This document shows positions 24,557 to 36,150 of a DNA stretch of 64,000 bases, in pieces. How positions within the stretch are numbered: position 1 is the first letter of the stretch; every line of letters begins with the position of its first letter. A program made the translations under genes and the position numbers. This DNA comes from Sympetrum striolatum. Lineage: Eukaryota; Arthropoda; Insecta; Odonata; Libellulidae. The notes under the pieces are model-generated. The model had not been told where the DNA came from. It saw only the letters and a program-made list of their open reading frames with translations, and made no database searches. The stretch spans positions 21,692,562 through 21,756,561 of the forward strand of contig OX388347.1 in the NCBI GenBank assembly GCA_947579665.1, given 5' to 3'.

Positions 24557-25436
24557 TGTATGTGTGTGTGTGTTAGTGGGCGCTCTATCGTGAAAACTAT
24601 TGGTCGTATTAATACTAAACTTCGTATATAGTACTGCGGTGTGTGCTGTCAGAGTTGATTAGTTTTTGGAGTAAATCGGTTGACCGGAAGTCGAGCTTCA
24701 TTCATTAAAGCTCATTTCCGGTTTTCAAAATATCTCCATAAATATGATATATACGTACATTGTATTACTTATAAAAGTTTTAGATAATGTAATTTACTAT
24801 AACTTTTGTATTTAACATATTTTTGTATCACCGGTTGATTAGGAGTTATTCGTGAAATACCGATAAACCGGAAGTGCCGTTATGTACTTTGTGGGCGCTC
24901 TAACTTAAAAACGATGCATTATATCAACACCAAATTTCATATATAGTACTTTATTTAGTTTCTTAAGAGTTGATTAGTTTTTGGAGTAAATCGGTTCACC
25001 GGAAGTCGAGCTGTATTCTTCAAAGCTCATTTCCTGTTTTCAAAATATCTCCATAAATATGATATTTAGGTATATACTATTTTGATAAAAGTTTTAGAAA
25101 ATAATATTTACTATAACTTTTGCTTGAAACATATTTTTGTATCACTGATTGTGTAGGAGTTATTCATGAAATACCGATAAACCGGAAGTTGCTGATTATG
25201 TACTTTGTGGGCGCTCTGGGCTCTATGGGCGAAATGCCAATTTCATCGTTTTTCATCGATCATGTCCCGTAAAACATTATTATTCATGTTTTTGGCGTCA
25301 AAGATAATAATATATATATATTAATCACTCATATTCCAAGTTTAGATGGAATATAGAGTTCGAAATTACTGCGGTAGATAAATATTTACATCTTATATAT
25401 ATGGAGAAAGTCATGTGCTGGCCACATCAGATTTTT
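24369..25436 (+). mobile_element. ACTTTCTCC-TIR element, copy 1 (two internal units)
   Basis: Starts ACTTTCTCCATATA (24369-24382), with an inverted partner TATAGAGAAAGTA 5 bp later forming a subterminal hairpin. The reverse complement, TATATGGAGAAAGT, ends at 25411, followed by the conserved tail CATGTGCTGGCCACATCAG. An interrupted TG microsatellite spans 24491-24574. Two related units follow, 24576-24890 and 24891-25206, each opening GTGGGCGCTCT and containing a conserved GTAAATCGGTT...CCGGAAGT core. A unique 3' segment from 25207 begins GTGGGCGCTCTGGGCTCTATG. No transposase is encoded, so it is non-autonomous. Both ends abut T-runs, so target-site duplications are ambiguous. The superfamily is not determined. 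Confidence 0.75.
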
Positions 25437-28425
25437 TATTTTATCCACGAGTGAATATATGATTTGAATCAATCAAGAAGATAAATATCTAATCTTATCT
25501 GCTATTATGGTTATAAAATATATTAGCGATGATATTAGATGAAACTCAAAGTTATACCTACAAGTGCTACAGAGAGACTCCTAGTCTTACAGAAAACTTA
25601 ACGTAAAGATATCTCTCTTATAATATGAGATCGACTTTAAAAAAATGAATAATTACATTCACGGAGGTTCTAGCCACCGACTTGTAGACTATTTGAATAT
25701 CGAGCACATGCTGGAGACATTCATGATGAGAATCTTTTTATAAAAATAAAAATGTCAAATTGCAGGATGATAATACAGTTTTGGAGTGAGTAAACGCGTT
25801 CATATTTAAGCATAACAAAGGTTTTTGTTCCGAGAAACAGCCTATAAACGAAAATGAAAACCCGTCAAACAAATGCAAATATAAGCAAAAGAGTCATTTA
25901 TTACGTAAGACAACAGGAGAATAATATAATACTAAAAAGCAAAAATGTACTTTAAAATATGAGATTATTACTTATATTATATAATATAATTAAAAACTCA
26001 TCCCTTTAAACATGCAATACTCTATAGTATTTAAATTATACATCACATTGATATTCACTTCATCAAAGCCATGGTGATATAAATTCGTTTAGATTTCATT
26101 TTTATCTTAACAAATAAGAAAATGCTTCAGAAATGTGACCAAGCAATAATGCCCTAACCTTAGGACTTACCACACTACTAACAGTTCCCTCCATCGCCAG
26201 AACATAGTAATTTATTAATTGAATACATTTCGTTTATCTGAGCTCCCGGATTGCAACCCGGTTTTGGTGAAAGCAGTCTCGTTCCATTTTCGACTCCATG
26301 TTGGAGCCAATGTGCGAAATTACTTCAGCTGTCGAAGCACTTTTAATAGTACCACTATTTAATTTCTTTGAAAATTACTGGTAAAAAATGAGTATGAGCG
26401 CAAGCTCCTGATTTTTTTGTCAAATAAATAAAATTTATTACTAGATTTTCATGAAGAGAGAGATTTGCGGTGATATTTTTGACTATGATAAATATATTTC
26501 ATGATTCGTTTTTGTATTTCTGCAGTTTCCTTTTTCGTTCTACGTATCTTATTCTTGTATCTTGCCTAATATTGACTTAGAAAGACTAACCTCCTCACTG
26601 AGGAAGACCTTCTGGTCGCCCTCAAGCAGTGAAAAGGAAACATCCTTCAACGCACGTCATCGCTAGGAAATTCTCAGAAGCCGTGGAATTATCTCAACTG
26701 TCCTCAAATGGTCCATTGACGAAAACACGGTTACTTTTCGTGAGAAACTCGAGAGAAAGTTCTGAATGTAGAATCAGTCTAATTTAATCTAATTAAACTT
26801 AACCGATTTCGACAAGAGAATGTTAAATCCAGCAAAGTTAAAACTGTAATGTGTTTAATAGTTTATTTGCGTGGTAAATCTCCCAATTCTTTCCTTATGT
26901 TTACCCAAACTAAGGTGGTCGTTTTGTCATCCACTTGAAATCTTATCGATTTGCTATGTTGGAGCTCATTATGTCATAATCTTAGCAAAAATTCTCAGAT
27001 CCAATGTGAATTGGAGATTATTGGTAAACATCCCAGTTTTTTGGAGTATTTTAGCTAATCAATCCGATGCAGTTCCAGCGGGAATTGCTTTCTCTTTGTT
27101 TGAAAACGATAAAGAAATAACTTCTAAGAAATTTGAGCAAAAAAATTACAACATTTTTCACATCAATCACAGAGAATCCAACGCAAAGTAATGATTTTGT
27201 TTCATTTCTTTTTGATGTGAAAATCTATTCCGCTTCATAGAAAGCAGATTTCATATAATTTCCAAAAGCTGTGCTTCAAAAAGCAATTGTGAACCGAAAA
27301 TAAAAGAAAATATCGCTCAATCCCTTGCAAGTAACCGCTTTGAGAACTCACGTCTTGATCAGGAACGTTATTTTTTCAAATAATCAAATATTTAGTAGCT
27401 TTTCAAAAATGCTTCTTCCAGTTTCGTGAAAAGCAGATACAGAAATTAATAATTTCTCTTCTGTAGAATTCCGCGAATTATATAATGAAAAATTATTGTT
27501 TTGACAATGAAAAATCACGATGTTTAATGTCTCAATTTTTATTGATATTTACATAGCTAAAATAATGTAAGGGGAAGCTTCAAATATTTATTTTGGAGTG
27601 GGAAATTTAGATTAATTGAAAAGGATTTCATCATCTTGGTTGCACCAGTTCCCATCCTTCAAACGTAATTACGACAAAAGAGGCTATTTGGGTCGTATCG
27701 AGTTGTTGCGTTGACAAATTCTTTATTATAAAGTGTTTCCCTGTAAAATCAGGGATGGTATTAAAATGGAATCGGATGAAGATAAGTATTCTAGCTCAAA
27801 CGCTTTGGTTTACCAATAGATTTTCAGAGTTTAAAACTGTAAAATAGGGGACCAGAAGTATATAGAGCAGTATTTAACAGTTAGTAGTAGTACATTAGTA
27901 GAGGAAATTCAGAATCCACTGTATTTTAGGGCTATCAGGTAGCTAATGCAAAACATAGTAGGATATTGATTTTCCATGCTATATACTTCACTTAAACTCA
28001 GCATTCAATGTATGCACTTTACAGCAATGGAATTTTATTTTAATGGCAAAAATCTATCAAATAATTTTAGTATATTTATCTGAAAAATTACATCAATAAA
28101 ACCCGCAAAATGTAATGAACTGGGTAAAAAGTTAAATTCACCCTTTTAAAATACATTAAACGTAAAGAGAAATCATCCACGATTTTCTATAATTTCCTTT
28201 ATGTTGGCCGTAGCGAACCTGGTGCTTTTTCAAAAGTAGTTCATCAACACGCGAGGCAGTCCTCCGCTTACTTGTAAAGAAAGAAACTTGGGGAATCCAC
28301 CCTAATTACTTGTCAGATCCTTAACGCCGTATTTACTTAATATATGTCTCTGGTCCCATATTTTATATTAATAACAGTTAAAATATAACTTGTATAGATT
28401 GAACTCGAGACTATGATTTTCAGTG
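25437..28425. other. AT-rich stretch, nothing recognised
   Basis: About 3 kb. The 106-codon frame at 26871-27191 has no recognisable domain and is within chance range. No repeat family of the window recurs here. Confidence 0.45.
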
Positions 28426-28900
28426 GAGGAACTCAACACCCAGTAGCAAATCCGATGCGTCCCATTTGTACCAGGATGTTTTGCCGTGTGACGTGGGTCA
28501 CTGCTTTAGACGCCATCTACCGGGAGAATCTCTAAGGCGACGTCCTCTGATTCGAGAGAATAACCCAAAGGCGATCCCGTTGCAAAACCAAACCCGCTCT
28601 GATACATAATGAGGGCCTTTGTCCTCCTATTTACCCGTCGCACCGAGATATTTGCCGTCCACTCCTTGTGCAATGCAAATGGCCCTTTTGTTTACGTTTC
28701 TATGGCGACGCTTTTTTACTTGTATTTCTGCCGTTAGATCGCGCAATTGCGACGAAATTCGAAACAGGAGGAAATCGCAGTGGGAATATAGAGCATGCCA
28801 TAGAAATATTGAATTGGTGAGTTGGTGTTGTTGTTATTGGACGAGTGTGTGCAACCAGAGGAGGTTTCAAAGCAGATCTTCCTCCTTTTGTGATTTTAGT
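28426..28900. other. GC-richer island
   Basis: CpG-containing segment with words such as GGCGACGTCCTC and CGTGTGACGTGGGTCAC. Frames of 100 codons (28619-28921 plus) and 81 codons (28700-28945 minus) overlap on opposite strands and have no motif. Probably non-coding; it may be regulatory. Confidence 0.3.
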
Positions 28901-30140
28901 TACCGTTTTTATTATTTTTAATGAACTGAAGTTAGTCTTTCGCAAAAAATGTTAGTGATAGTGAACAAATTCTGCTTGTATCGAATGTATCATGAATGAT
29001 ATATCTAGAAATATCTAGATTCTAAGCGAGAATTAAATATATTATCAAGCATATCAAATTAAACCGTAGTACTACCCAGTATTTATTTTATTTTCTCATC
29101 GATATTGGAATATTCCGGCAGAAGAGAAACATAACTTTAAATCGTGCATGGGTGGTTATACATTATGTGCAGCGTAGCGTAACAGCGTAACTGATTTTTT
29201 CACAGCCCGATTAATTTTGAAGAATATACTGCAATTATATTCGTTTGTTATCTATATCTCGTGGAGAATTCTGCTAAAATGTTAATTCGTGATTAATAAA
29301 GATACTTTCTATTTATTTTCGTGCTTCATGCCTTTGTTCATAAACATTTGATCGCAGATCGAGAGTTCGCATGTCACTTCCCCTCTAAACAGACCAAACC
29401 AATTTTGTAAATAAAGTATCTAGATTCAACCTTTTATTCTTAGAAAACTACTTATGCGTTATTAAAACACTTATACAATACAAATATATAATTAATTTAA
29501 TACAATAATTTATCGATACATTTAACTTAAATTATTTGCAGGTGTCCTTACTATGAAAATATCATGTAAACATTCTTAGACTTATCATAATCTGAAAAGG
29601 AAAGAAATAGTTAGCAATGGATGGATATCTACAATAATTCCATATGATATAATAATAGTATTTTTTATTGCTACGTTTTTGTAGTCATATGGCGTACATA
29701 AATTTGCAGCGAATAAAACAATTCCATATCTAAAAAATGTGTATCTAACACGATAGAAAATTAAATCCGGTTGGTTAACTTTTGTCTAAAAGAGTCATTT
29801 AAGAGACTTAGATAATCTTATTACCAATGCATACTTTTTTCAATATGTTTGAATCGGTGTTATGGAAATTTAAAGTAAGTCAAAATTTAATATTTCAAGT
29901 TTTTTTTTGTTTTTCCTGACTAGTTTCATTTCCAACATAATTTTGTGTGTCGTATCTAGTTGATGCAGAGTCTTAGCCAACTCGGTGAATTTGGTTGATA
30001 GTGATATTTAAAGTTTGATAGCATTTCTTTCCTTTTTCCCTGTACAATCCAGTACCAAATACGGTTAGTTTCATCTCAAAATTTCCCAAAAATTTCAAAG
30101 GGAAATCCGGTAGTAAAGAGTATTCATGATTCCAAGGCAC
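28901..30140. other. AT-rich stretch, nothing recognised
   Basis: No recognisable feature. Short minus-strand frames beginning near 29973 belong to the edge of the next island. Confidence 0.45.
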
Positions 30141-30965
30141 TAAATATTTTTCAAACTTTTTCATCGCAGAAAACGCGATCGATCGATAAATATTGCGGAT
30201 ACGATTTCCGAAAAGGGGCTGAGCACCACTCGGCACACGGCGCATAAAATATTTCCGATCCAAAAGAATCCGCGAAAAGAGCCACTCCATCCCAATTAAC
30301 TTTATCACCAATCAGCATTCCATCATTTCCATCCGACAACTCCCTCCGGGAGAATTATTCCCCGTCGATTAACTTCCGGAGTCGCGAAGGAAGTAAACAT
30401 TTTACGCTTCGAAAAAACTTTGAATTGGTCTCCGGAAGTCTTATTCCTTTGGAAGGAATTCTAGGAGAGGCTCTATCCTCTTTTCTCATTTTTTCCTCCG
30501 CTGCAAAGGCCGACAAAGAAGCTTCAAATCAAGAAGTCTCCCCCATTCAGCCCCAAGAAGAGCCACCTCCCTCATTTCCTCCTACTTAATCGTCATGGGA
30601 CCATTTGCCCCCGTTTCCCGAGTTCCCCGAGTCGAGGAGAGCGAGAAGTGTGAAATTCGTGCAATTCAGAATCGAGCGAAGTAAAGAGAAATACTTTTTC
30701 GCTTTTTACAGAGTAACGTCTCCTCCAGTTTGGATCTTCTTCCCTTTGCCCCACTCGCAGGAGAGAAAAACTCCTTTCCAATGCTGCGCTTCTCAGACGT
30801 GCTTCCACACTTTGCCCCATTCCCCGCGCCTTTATTCGTCCAAATGTTGGCTCCGAAAAGATTGGTAAATAAGAAAGGGAAGAGATACTCATCTCTCTCT
30901 CTCTTGGCAAGTGTGAGATATTTCTCAAGGAGTGTCATTTTTAGATCAACTACTTCTATATAGCT
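30141..30965. promoter_or_regulatory. Large GC-richer island with CT run
   Basis: About 800 bp richer in GC and CpG, with CGATCGATCGATAA at 30175-30188 and a CT run (TCTCTCTCTCT) near 30892, the GAGA-factor sequence on the minus strand. Five frames of 77-112 codons overlap one another on both strands, the signature of low stop density rather than of one gene, and none has a recognisable domain. Regulatory function is inferred. Confidence 0.3.
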
Positions 30966-31171
30966 CTGGTGAAAAAATACTCTGCGAGTTGAAATACTTT
31001 TCAAACACAGTTTCGCCTTAAAATATTGCGTTTTTAAATCGAGATGATTATTGAACGGGCACGATTAATTTATGTATGATTCTAAAAAATGTTTCTCTAA
31101 CAAAATTTAGCTTATTGTGTTATTATTTATCATCGAACTGGGAGAATTCACATGAGGGTATTACTTTTTTT

Positions 31172-32190
31172 ACTTTCTCCATATACGAAGTATAGAGAAA
31201 GTATTGTTTTCATGAAAAATTCGACTTCGAGATTTCAACGAAAATACATGTTTTGGGGTCCCTAGAATACGTTTTAACCATTTTCGGAAAGATGTCTGTG
31301 TGTGTGTGTGTGTGTGTCTGTGCTTGTGGGTGCTCTAACGTAAAAACTATTCGTCGTATCAATACCAAACTTCGTATATAGTATTGTGGTGTGTGCTGTC
31401 ACAGTTGATTAGTTTTTGGAGTAAATCGGTTGACCGGAAGTCGAAGCTTCATTCATTAAAACTCATTTCCGGTTTTCAAAATATCTCCATAAATATGATA
31501 TATACGTATATTGTATTACTTATAAAAGTTTTAGATAATGTAATTTACTATAACTTTTGTATCTAACATATTTTTGTATCACCAGTTGATTAGGAGTTAT
31601 TCGTGAAATACCGATAAACTGGAAGTAGCTGTTATGTACTTCGTGGGCGCTCTAACATAAAAACCATTCGTTGCATCGACACCAAATTTCATATATAGTA
31701 CTTTGGTTGATTTCGTTAGAGTTTATTAGTTTTTGGAGTAAATCGGTTAACCGGAAGTTGAGCTTCATTCTTCAAAGCTCATTTCCGGTTTTCAAAATAT
31801 CTCCATAAATGTGATATTTAGGTATAAATTATTATTTATAAATGTTTTAGAAAATGAAATTTACTGTAACTTTTGTACGAAAGATATCTTTGTATGACTG
31901 ATTGTGCAGGAGTTATTTGTGAAATACTGATAAACCGGAAGTTGCTGATTATGTACTTTGTGGGCGCTCTGGGCTCTATGGGCGAAAGGCCAATTTCATC
32001 GTTTTTCATCGATCATGTCCCGAAAAACATTATTTATAATGTTTTTGGCGTCAAAGATAATAATATAAATATATATTAATCACTCTTCTTCCAAGTTTAG
32101 ATGTAATATAGAGTTCGAAATTACTGCCGTAGATAAATATTTACATCTTATATATATGGAGAAAGTCATGTGCTGGCCACATCAGATTTT
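31172..32190 (+). mobile_element. ACTTTCTCC-TIR element, copy 2 (two internal units)
   Basis: Same architecture and orientation as the copy at 24.4 kb. It has ACTTTCTCCATATACGAAG and its subterminal inverted partner, a shorter TG tract (31293-31326), units at 31326-31642 and 31643-31959, a shared 3' segment, terminal TATATATGGAGAAAGT ending at 32166, and the tail CATGTGCTGGCCACATCAG. Unit 1 here resembles unit 1 of the first copy (GATATATACGTA) and unit 2 resembles its unit 2 (GATATTTAGGTATA), so the duplication predates dispersal. Short frames at 31384-31566 and 31873-32079 lie inside the repeat and are not genes. Confidence 0.75.
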
Positions 32191-33235
32191 CTTAATTAGT
32201 TAAAGTGCAGCGAGAGGATTTGAGTCAGGTTGTTTGGTATACAACGAAAGTATAAGTGTAGAAAGTATAATGTAGCATTGTATGATTGGAGTGGAAGGGA
32301 AAGAAAGATCGAGAAAAAGTATTTCAATGTAGCAGATGGGGATGAGAAGTGCACTAAAATGATATGCGTAATATGAATGAAATGAGGAAATGTACAAAAT
32401 GAAGTATAGATACAAAGTGACGTAAATAAGCCAATAATATATGGGATTTAGAAAAAATACATCAATCAATGTGCTTACTCTAATTGAATAGAAAATTTCA
32501 TATAAATGTATAAATATATCAAATTAAATAAGTATGAATTTAAGCAATAAGAATAAAACCGAAAAACCATATCTATTGCAATCAATTTGCAGTTAGATGC
32601 TCTATTTTTGCTGGCCTTCTAAAGAAGACTTTAAGTTTTTGGTCAAATTAAACTTCATTCAATTTCCATGCTACCTCTAGCTCATTATTCTAACTCGGCT
32701 TCGATATCTGCCAAAGAATGCCGATGTGCAATATAGATACTGCGTTAATGTCATTGGAATGATTTAACCACTAAGTCGATGTTATTATTTATCTAACATT
32801 GAAAAACATTATAGCTTTTTCGTAATCATAAAAATTTTGAATGAAAATCATACCTACGGTGTTTAATGCGCATAGATTTTAAAAAATCTTTCCTGGTTGT
32901 TTCTCAACTTAAATGAAAATTACATTAAAAATGCAGTCTAAAATTATGTGCATAAATTACCTACCCAACATAATCATTGTCTTAAAATGATAAATCCGAA
33001 ATAATTATTGCACAATAAATTTTCAGATATGGTCAACATAAAAATATTTTGTATTATATCTGCGATGCATCTGAATAACTTTTGCCCGTAGAAAGCGGGT
33101 GATTTTTTAATTTGACGTTTCCCTTTCCGGCAACTATATTTTTTCTTCTTCTAGATTATTTATTACAATGTGAACGGAAATAGCATTCGATGAAGCTAAG
33201 TAATTGTATATAAAAATCCCTGCCTGTTTTCATTT
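32191..33235. other. AT-rich stretch, nothing recognised
   Basis: The first 250 bp after the repeat is purine-rich on the plus strand, which generates the pyrimidine-coded, leucine/isoleucine-rich minus-strand frame at 32200-32469. I treat that frame as a composition artefact. Confidence 0.4.
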
Positions 33236-33720
33236 TAAGAAATAGACTCGATCTTTTCGAAAGAAAAGACAAACCCCACTCGCAGAAAACACCCTAATTT
33301 CACCGTGTAAAAATGTTCTCTCTCCGCCAATTTGTACCTGCTCTTGAAAGCCTTTCACCTTTAATTCCCCCATTTCCATTTAACTTCCCATTTTCAATTC
33401 ATTACTCCCTATCTTTTTACCATCGAGGCGCTTCACCTTCTCTCGAAAGACCGCTTTCTTTTCTCCGTTCCAATTCTTTAACTTTGCCCTTCTCCTTTAT
33501 CTTTCATCGGATCTTCGTGTCTTTCACCCTTATCTCTCTTTCATTATCCCTGCTCCCAACCCTAATGCTGTAAGTAATAGGGCTAATCCTTTGGAATCTC
33601 GTCTTGTGCGTCCGCTCTTCATGGCTATTGTCCTAGCGTTCGGCTGCGTATGGGCTTCGGAGGACCACCGTCGGTGGAGAGATTGCCTGCGCTTGCGCCG
33701 AGAAATCGGATTAAGGAATT
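33236..33720. other. Pyrimidine-rich tract followed by a GC-rich patch
   Basis: 33310-33570 is strongly pyrimidine-biased and gives a low-complexity 86-codon plus frame rich in Leu, Phe, Ser and Pro. 33600-33700 is a compact GC-rich patch with a small inverted repeat (GGACCACCGTCGGTGG, 33661-33676). No gene is recognised. Confidence 0.3.
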
Positions 33721-35525
33721 TAAACGTGCAATCCTGTAGATAAGTTGGAATCTAGCTTGAAATTCCGAATTTCAGTACGTTCGTTGCATAAGACTAGGTA
33801 CCGAAGTCCTCGCTACAAAAGTTGATGTTCATGGGATTAGATAAATTGCGTTCTTATATCCACTTAACCTATACTAGTGCACCCATTTGTACCCATTATT
33901 TGTAAGAATCTATTTAATTTTGAATTGCAAAGAATTTCTCTTTTTCTTATTGTGGATTCCTTTTCTCATGACCCTTATTCGGAAATCTTTCATAAAGCAT
34001 TTATCCAAGCCCATATATAAATCGTTTGAATTCTATTGTACTGCTTACGGGTATTAAATTCATTTGCATTTCGAAGAATCTTTATATATTTTATTCGTAT
34101 CTTACTGATAATTCATCGTGCATCCCTTACATTGCCTCTGTTGCGTAGTTTTCTATTTTGCCTTTTTATTTCGCTCCTGCTTCACTGTGCCTTCCAAAAT
34201 TGCACTCAACCCTTTTCAGTTATCTTTGAACTCCAGCAAGTGCAATTTTGTTGTTCTTTTGCTATTTTTGCTCGCTTGTAATACACCTGTTTCAATTTAA
34301 CATTTAAAAAATATGACATAATGATTTCCTATGATATGTAGATACTTATTTGTTGATGAGTTCTATTATCTACGAAGGGTTTGCTAATAAGACACTATAA
34401 CCACGGAACACATTTTGGCTATGTATTACAAACTAAGTAGTAACAATAAAAAATATCGTTTAATAAAGCCTATAGGGCAATAAATTCTTCCGATTTAATG
34501 CCTTGATAATACATAAGTACATGTGTTATGAGAACAGCACCAAGTTAGTCTTATGCTCTCAATTTCAGTGAAGAATAGATTTATTTTATTTGAAATAAAT
34601 TCTACTCTGAAACCGAACTGAAAATTGATGAAAGCTGAATTTGACCAAAACGATAGTGTGTCTGTTTCATTTCTTTGTACTGTTACAGTGATTATAATTT
34701 TAATTGTACTAAAAGAAATAGACATGTATATTAATTATGATGGAGTTCTAAAATTCCCATTCCTCCATTATTTATCATATGAGGAAAGCATGCCCTGTGG
34801 GTCTTGTTACCACAGTCGTTATTTGGTTTTTGGCATTCACTGAAGAATGATTAGTAATATTAATGTATTGAAATTAATCTAGTTGGTTAGCATTATTCTT
34901 TTAATTGGACGAAAGTAGCTTCGAATTTAATTGTAACCGATATGTTGATACATATAATATATATAAAAATACCTCCGCTCATTCCTCCTTTTATCCTGTA
35001 CCCTCAGTCGTTGTGCCAATGCTTCCTCTATTCTCACCCTAAAGCAGACTAATTAAGTTCAATGCATTACTGCACATTACCAAGCGATAATGAAATTAAG
35101 TCACAGCTTAAATTCAAAGTTGCAGCTATATCAAGCCCTCTCATTGCGAACGGATAATTAATACGCTACAATGTTATGAAAATGGTTCCGACTTCACTTC
35201 TGGATGAGATTCTACATTTTAAAAAAGGTACTACATAATCTCAGCGAAGCAGATTCGTAAATAGTACGTGATCAATTTAAACAGAATGCTTTCAGCAAAG
35301 TTAAACCTTGGCCCGGGTTCTAAAGTTAAGATTGTCCGTGTAACGTAAAAACTAGAACAAATTAGATAGGGTAGTAACTTATTTATACTTTTTATTAATT
35401 TTTACAAACACACGTATTTCATATCATATTATCAACGGTTATAAATAAAATTTATTCCTTCTTTCTTTTTACTTCGTAAATAAATATATTCATTTCAAAT
35501 GTATGATATATTGAATACGTTTCAT
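33721..35525. other. AT-rich stretch, nothing recognised
   Basis: Two overlapping plus-strand frames at 34036-34300 are pyrimidine-rich and low in complexity; frames at 34495-34843 overlap on opposite strands. None has a recognisable motif. Confidence 0.4.
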
Positions 35526-36150
35526 TCTCTCTGGTTTGCCGATTATCAGTCCCTCATTCTTTCATTCCATTCAATCCGAGAACTGTGACGCAATAATCTG
35601 AGATGAGTCTTTGAACAAACAAAAATGGCATACTAAAATAACATTTACACCTCCACTGTCCTTCTCCGTTAATACCAAATAAATCGCGTGTTTGCTTTCG
35701 GACGACTTATGTATTCCGCCAGCTGAAGATAGCGTTTGATTCGAATTAAATCCCTTCTCACCTGCACTGCATTCTCCCAAAGCCTCTAAATCCATATGGA
35801 ATTTCACTTGTGAGATTTACGAGTAAATAAATGCGGAATTGGACGGATTCAAAATTTATCGAGGAGGACTGGAATCGATGGGAAATAAGATGGCGGAATG
35901 AGGGATACAGGGGTAAGAAAGGAGTCTCGAGATTAAGGCGGAGATGGGAAAAGGATAGAGTGCGATGATGTAGTAAGGAGGGGATTAAGAAGATCTAAGG
36001 GATGAGAGCTAAAAAGAGGAAACAGCAGGTGATTAAAGAGGCCTCTGTTGAGGAGAAAGGGAACATTGACATCAAAAGAATAAATATTTAGTACAATCAA
36101 CAGATTGAGTCCCACGCCCGTGGAACTTACGGCAGCATTCAAAGATTAAT
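35526..36150. other. Moderately GC-rich, purine-rich island with a Pho/YY1-like site
   Basis: Purine-rich on the plus strand from 35860 to 36070. Contains AAGATGGCGG at 35887-35896, close to the AAnATGGCGG recognition sequence of Pho/YY1-type zinc-finger proteins. Short minus-strand frames show no domain. Function is inferred. Confidence 0.25.

Noticed and set aside
30593..31004. Cluster of 77-112 codon frames on both strands
   Set aside because: Mutually overlapping in several registers, explained by composition.
31873..32079. 68-codon plus-strand frame
   Set aside because: Lies inside copy 2 of the dispersed element; the equivalent frame is not kept in the other copies.
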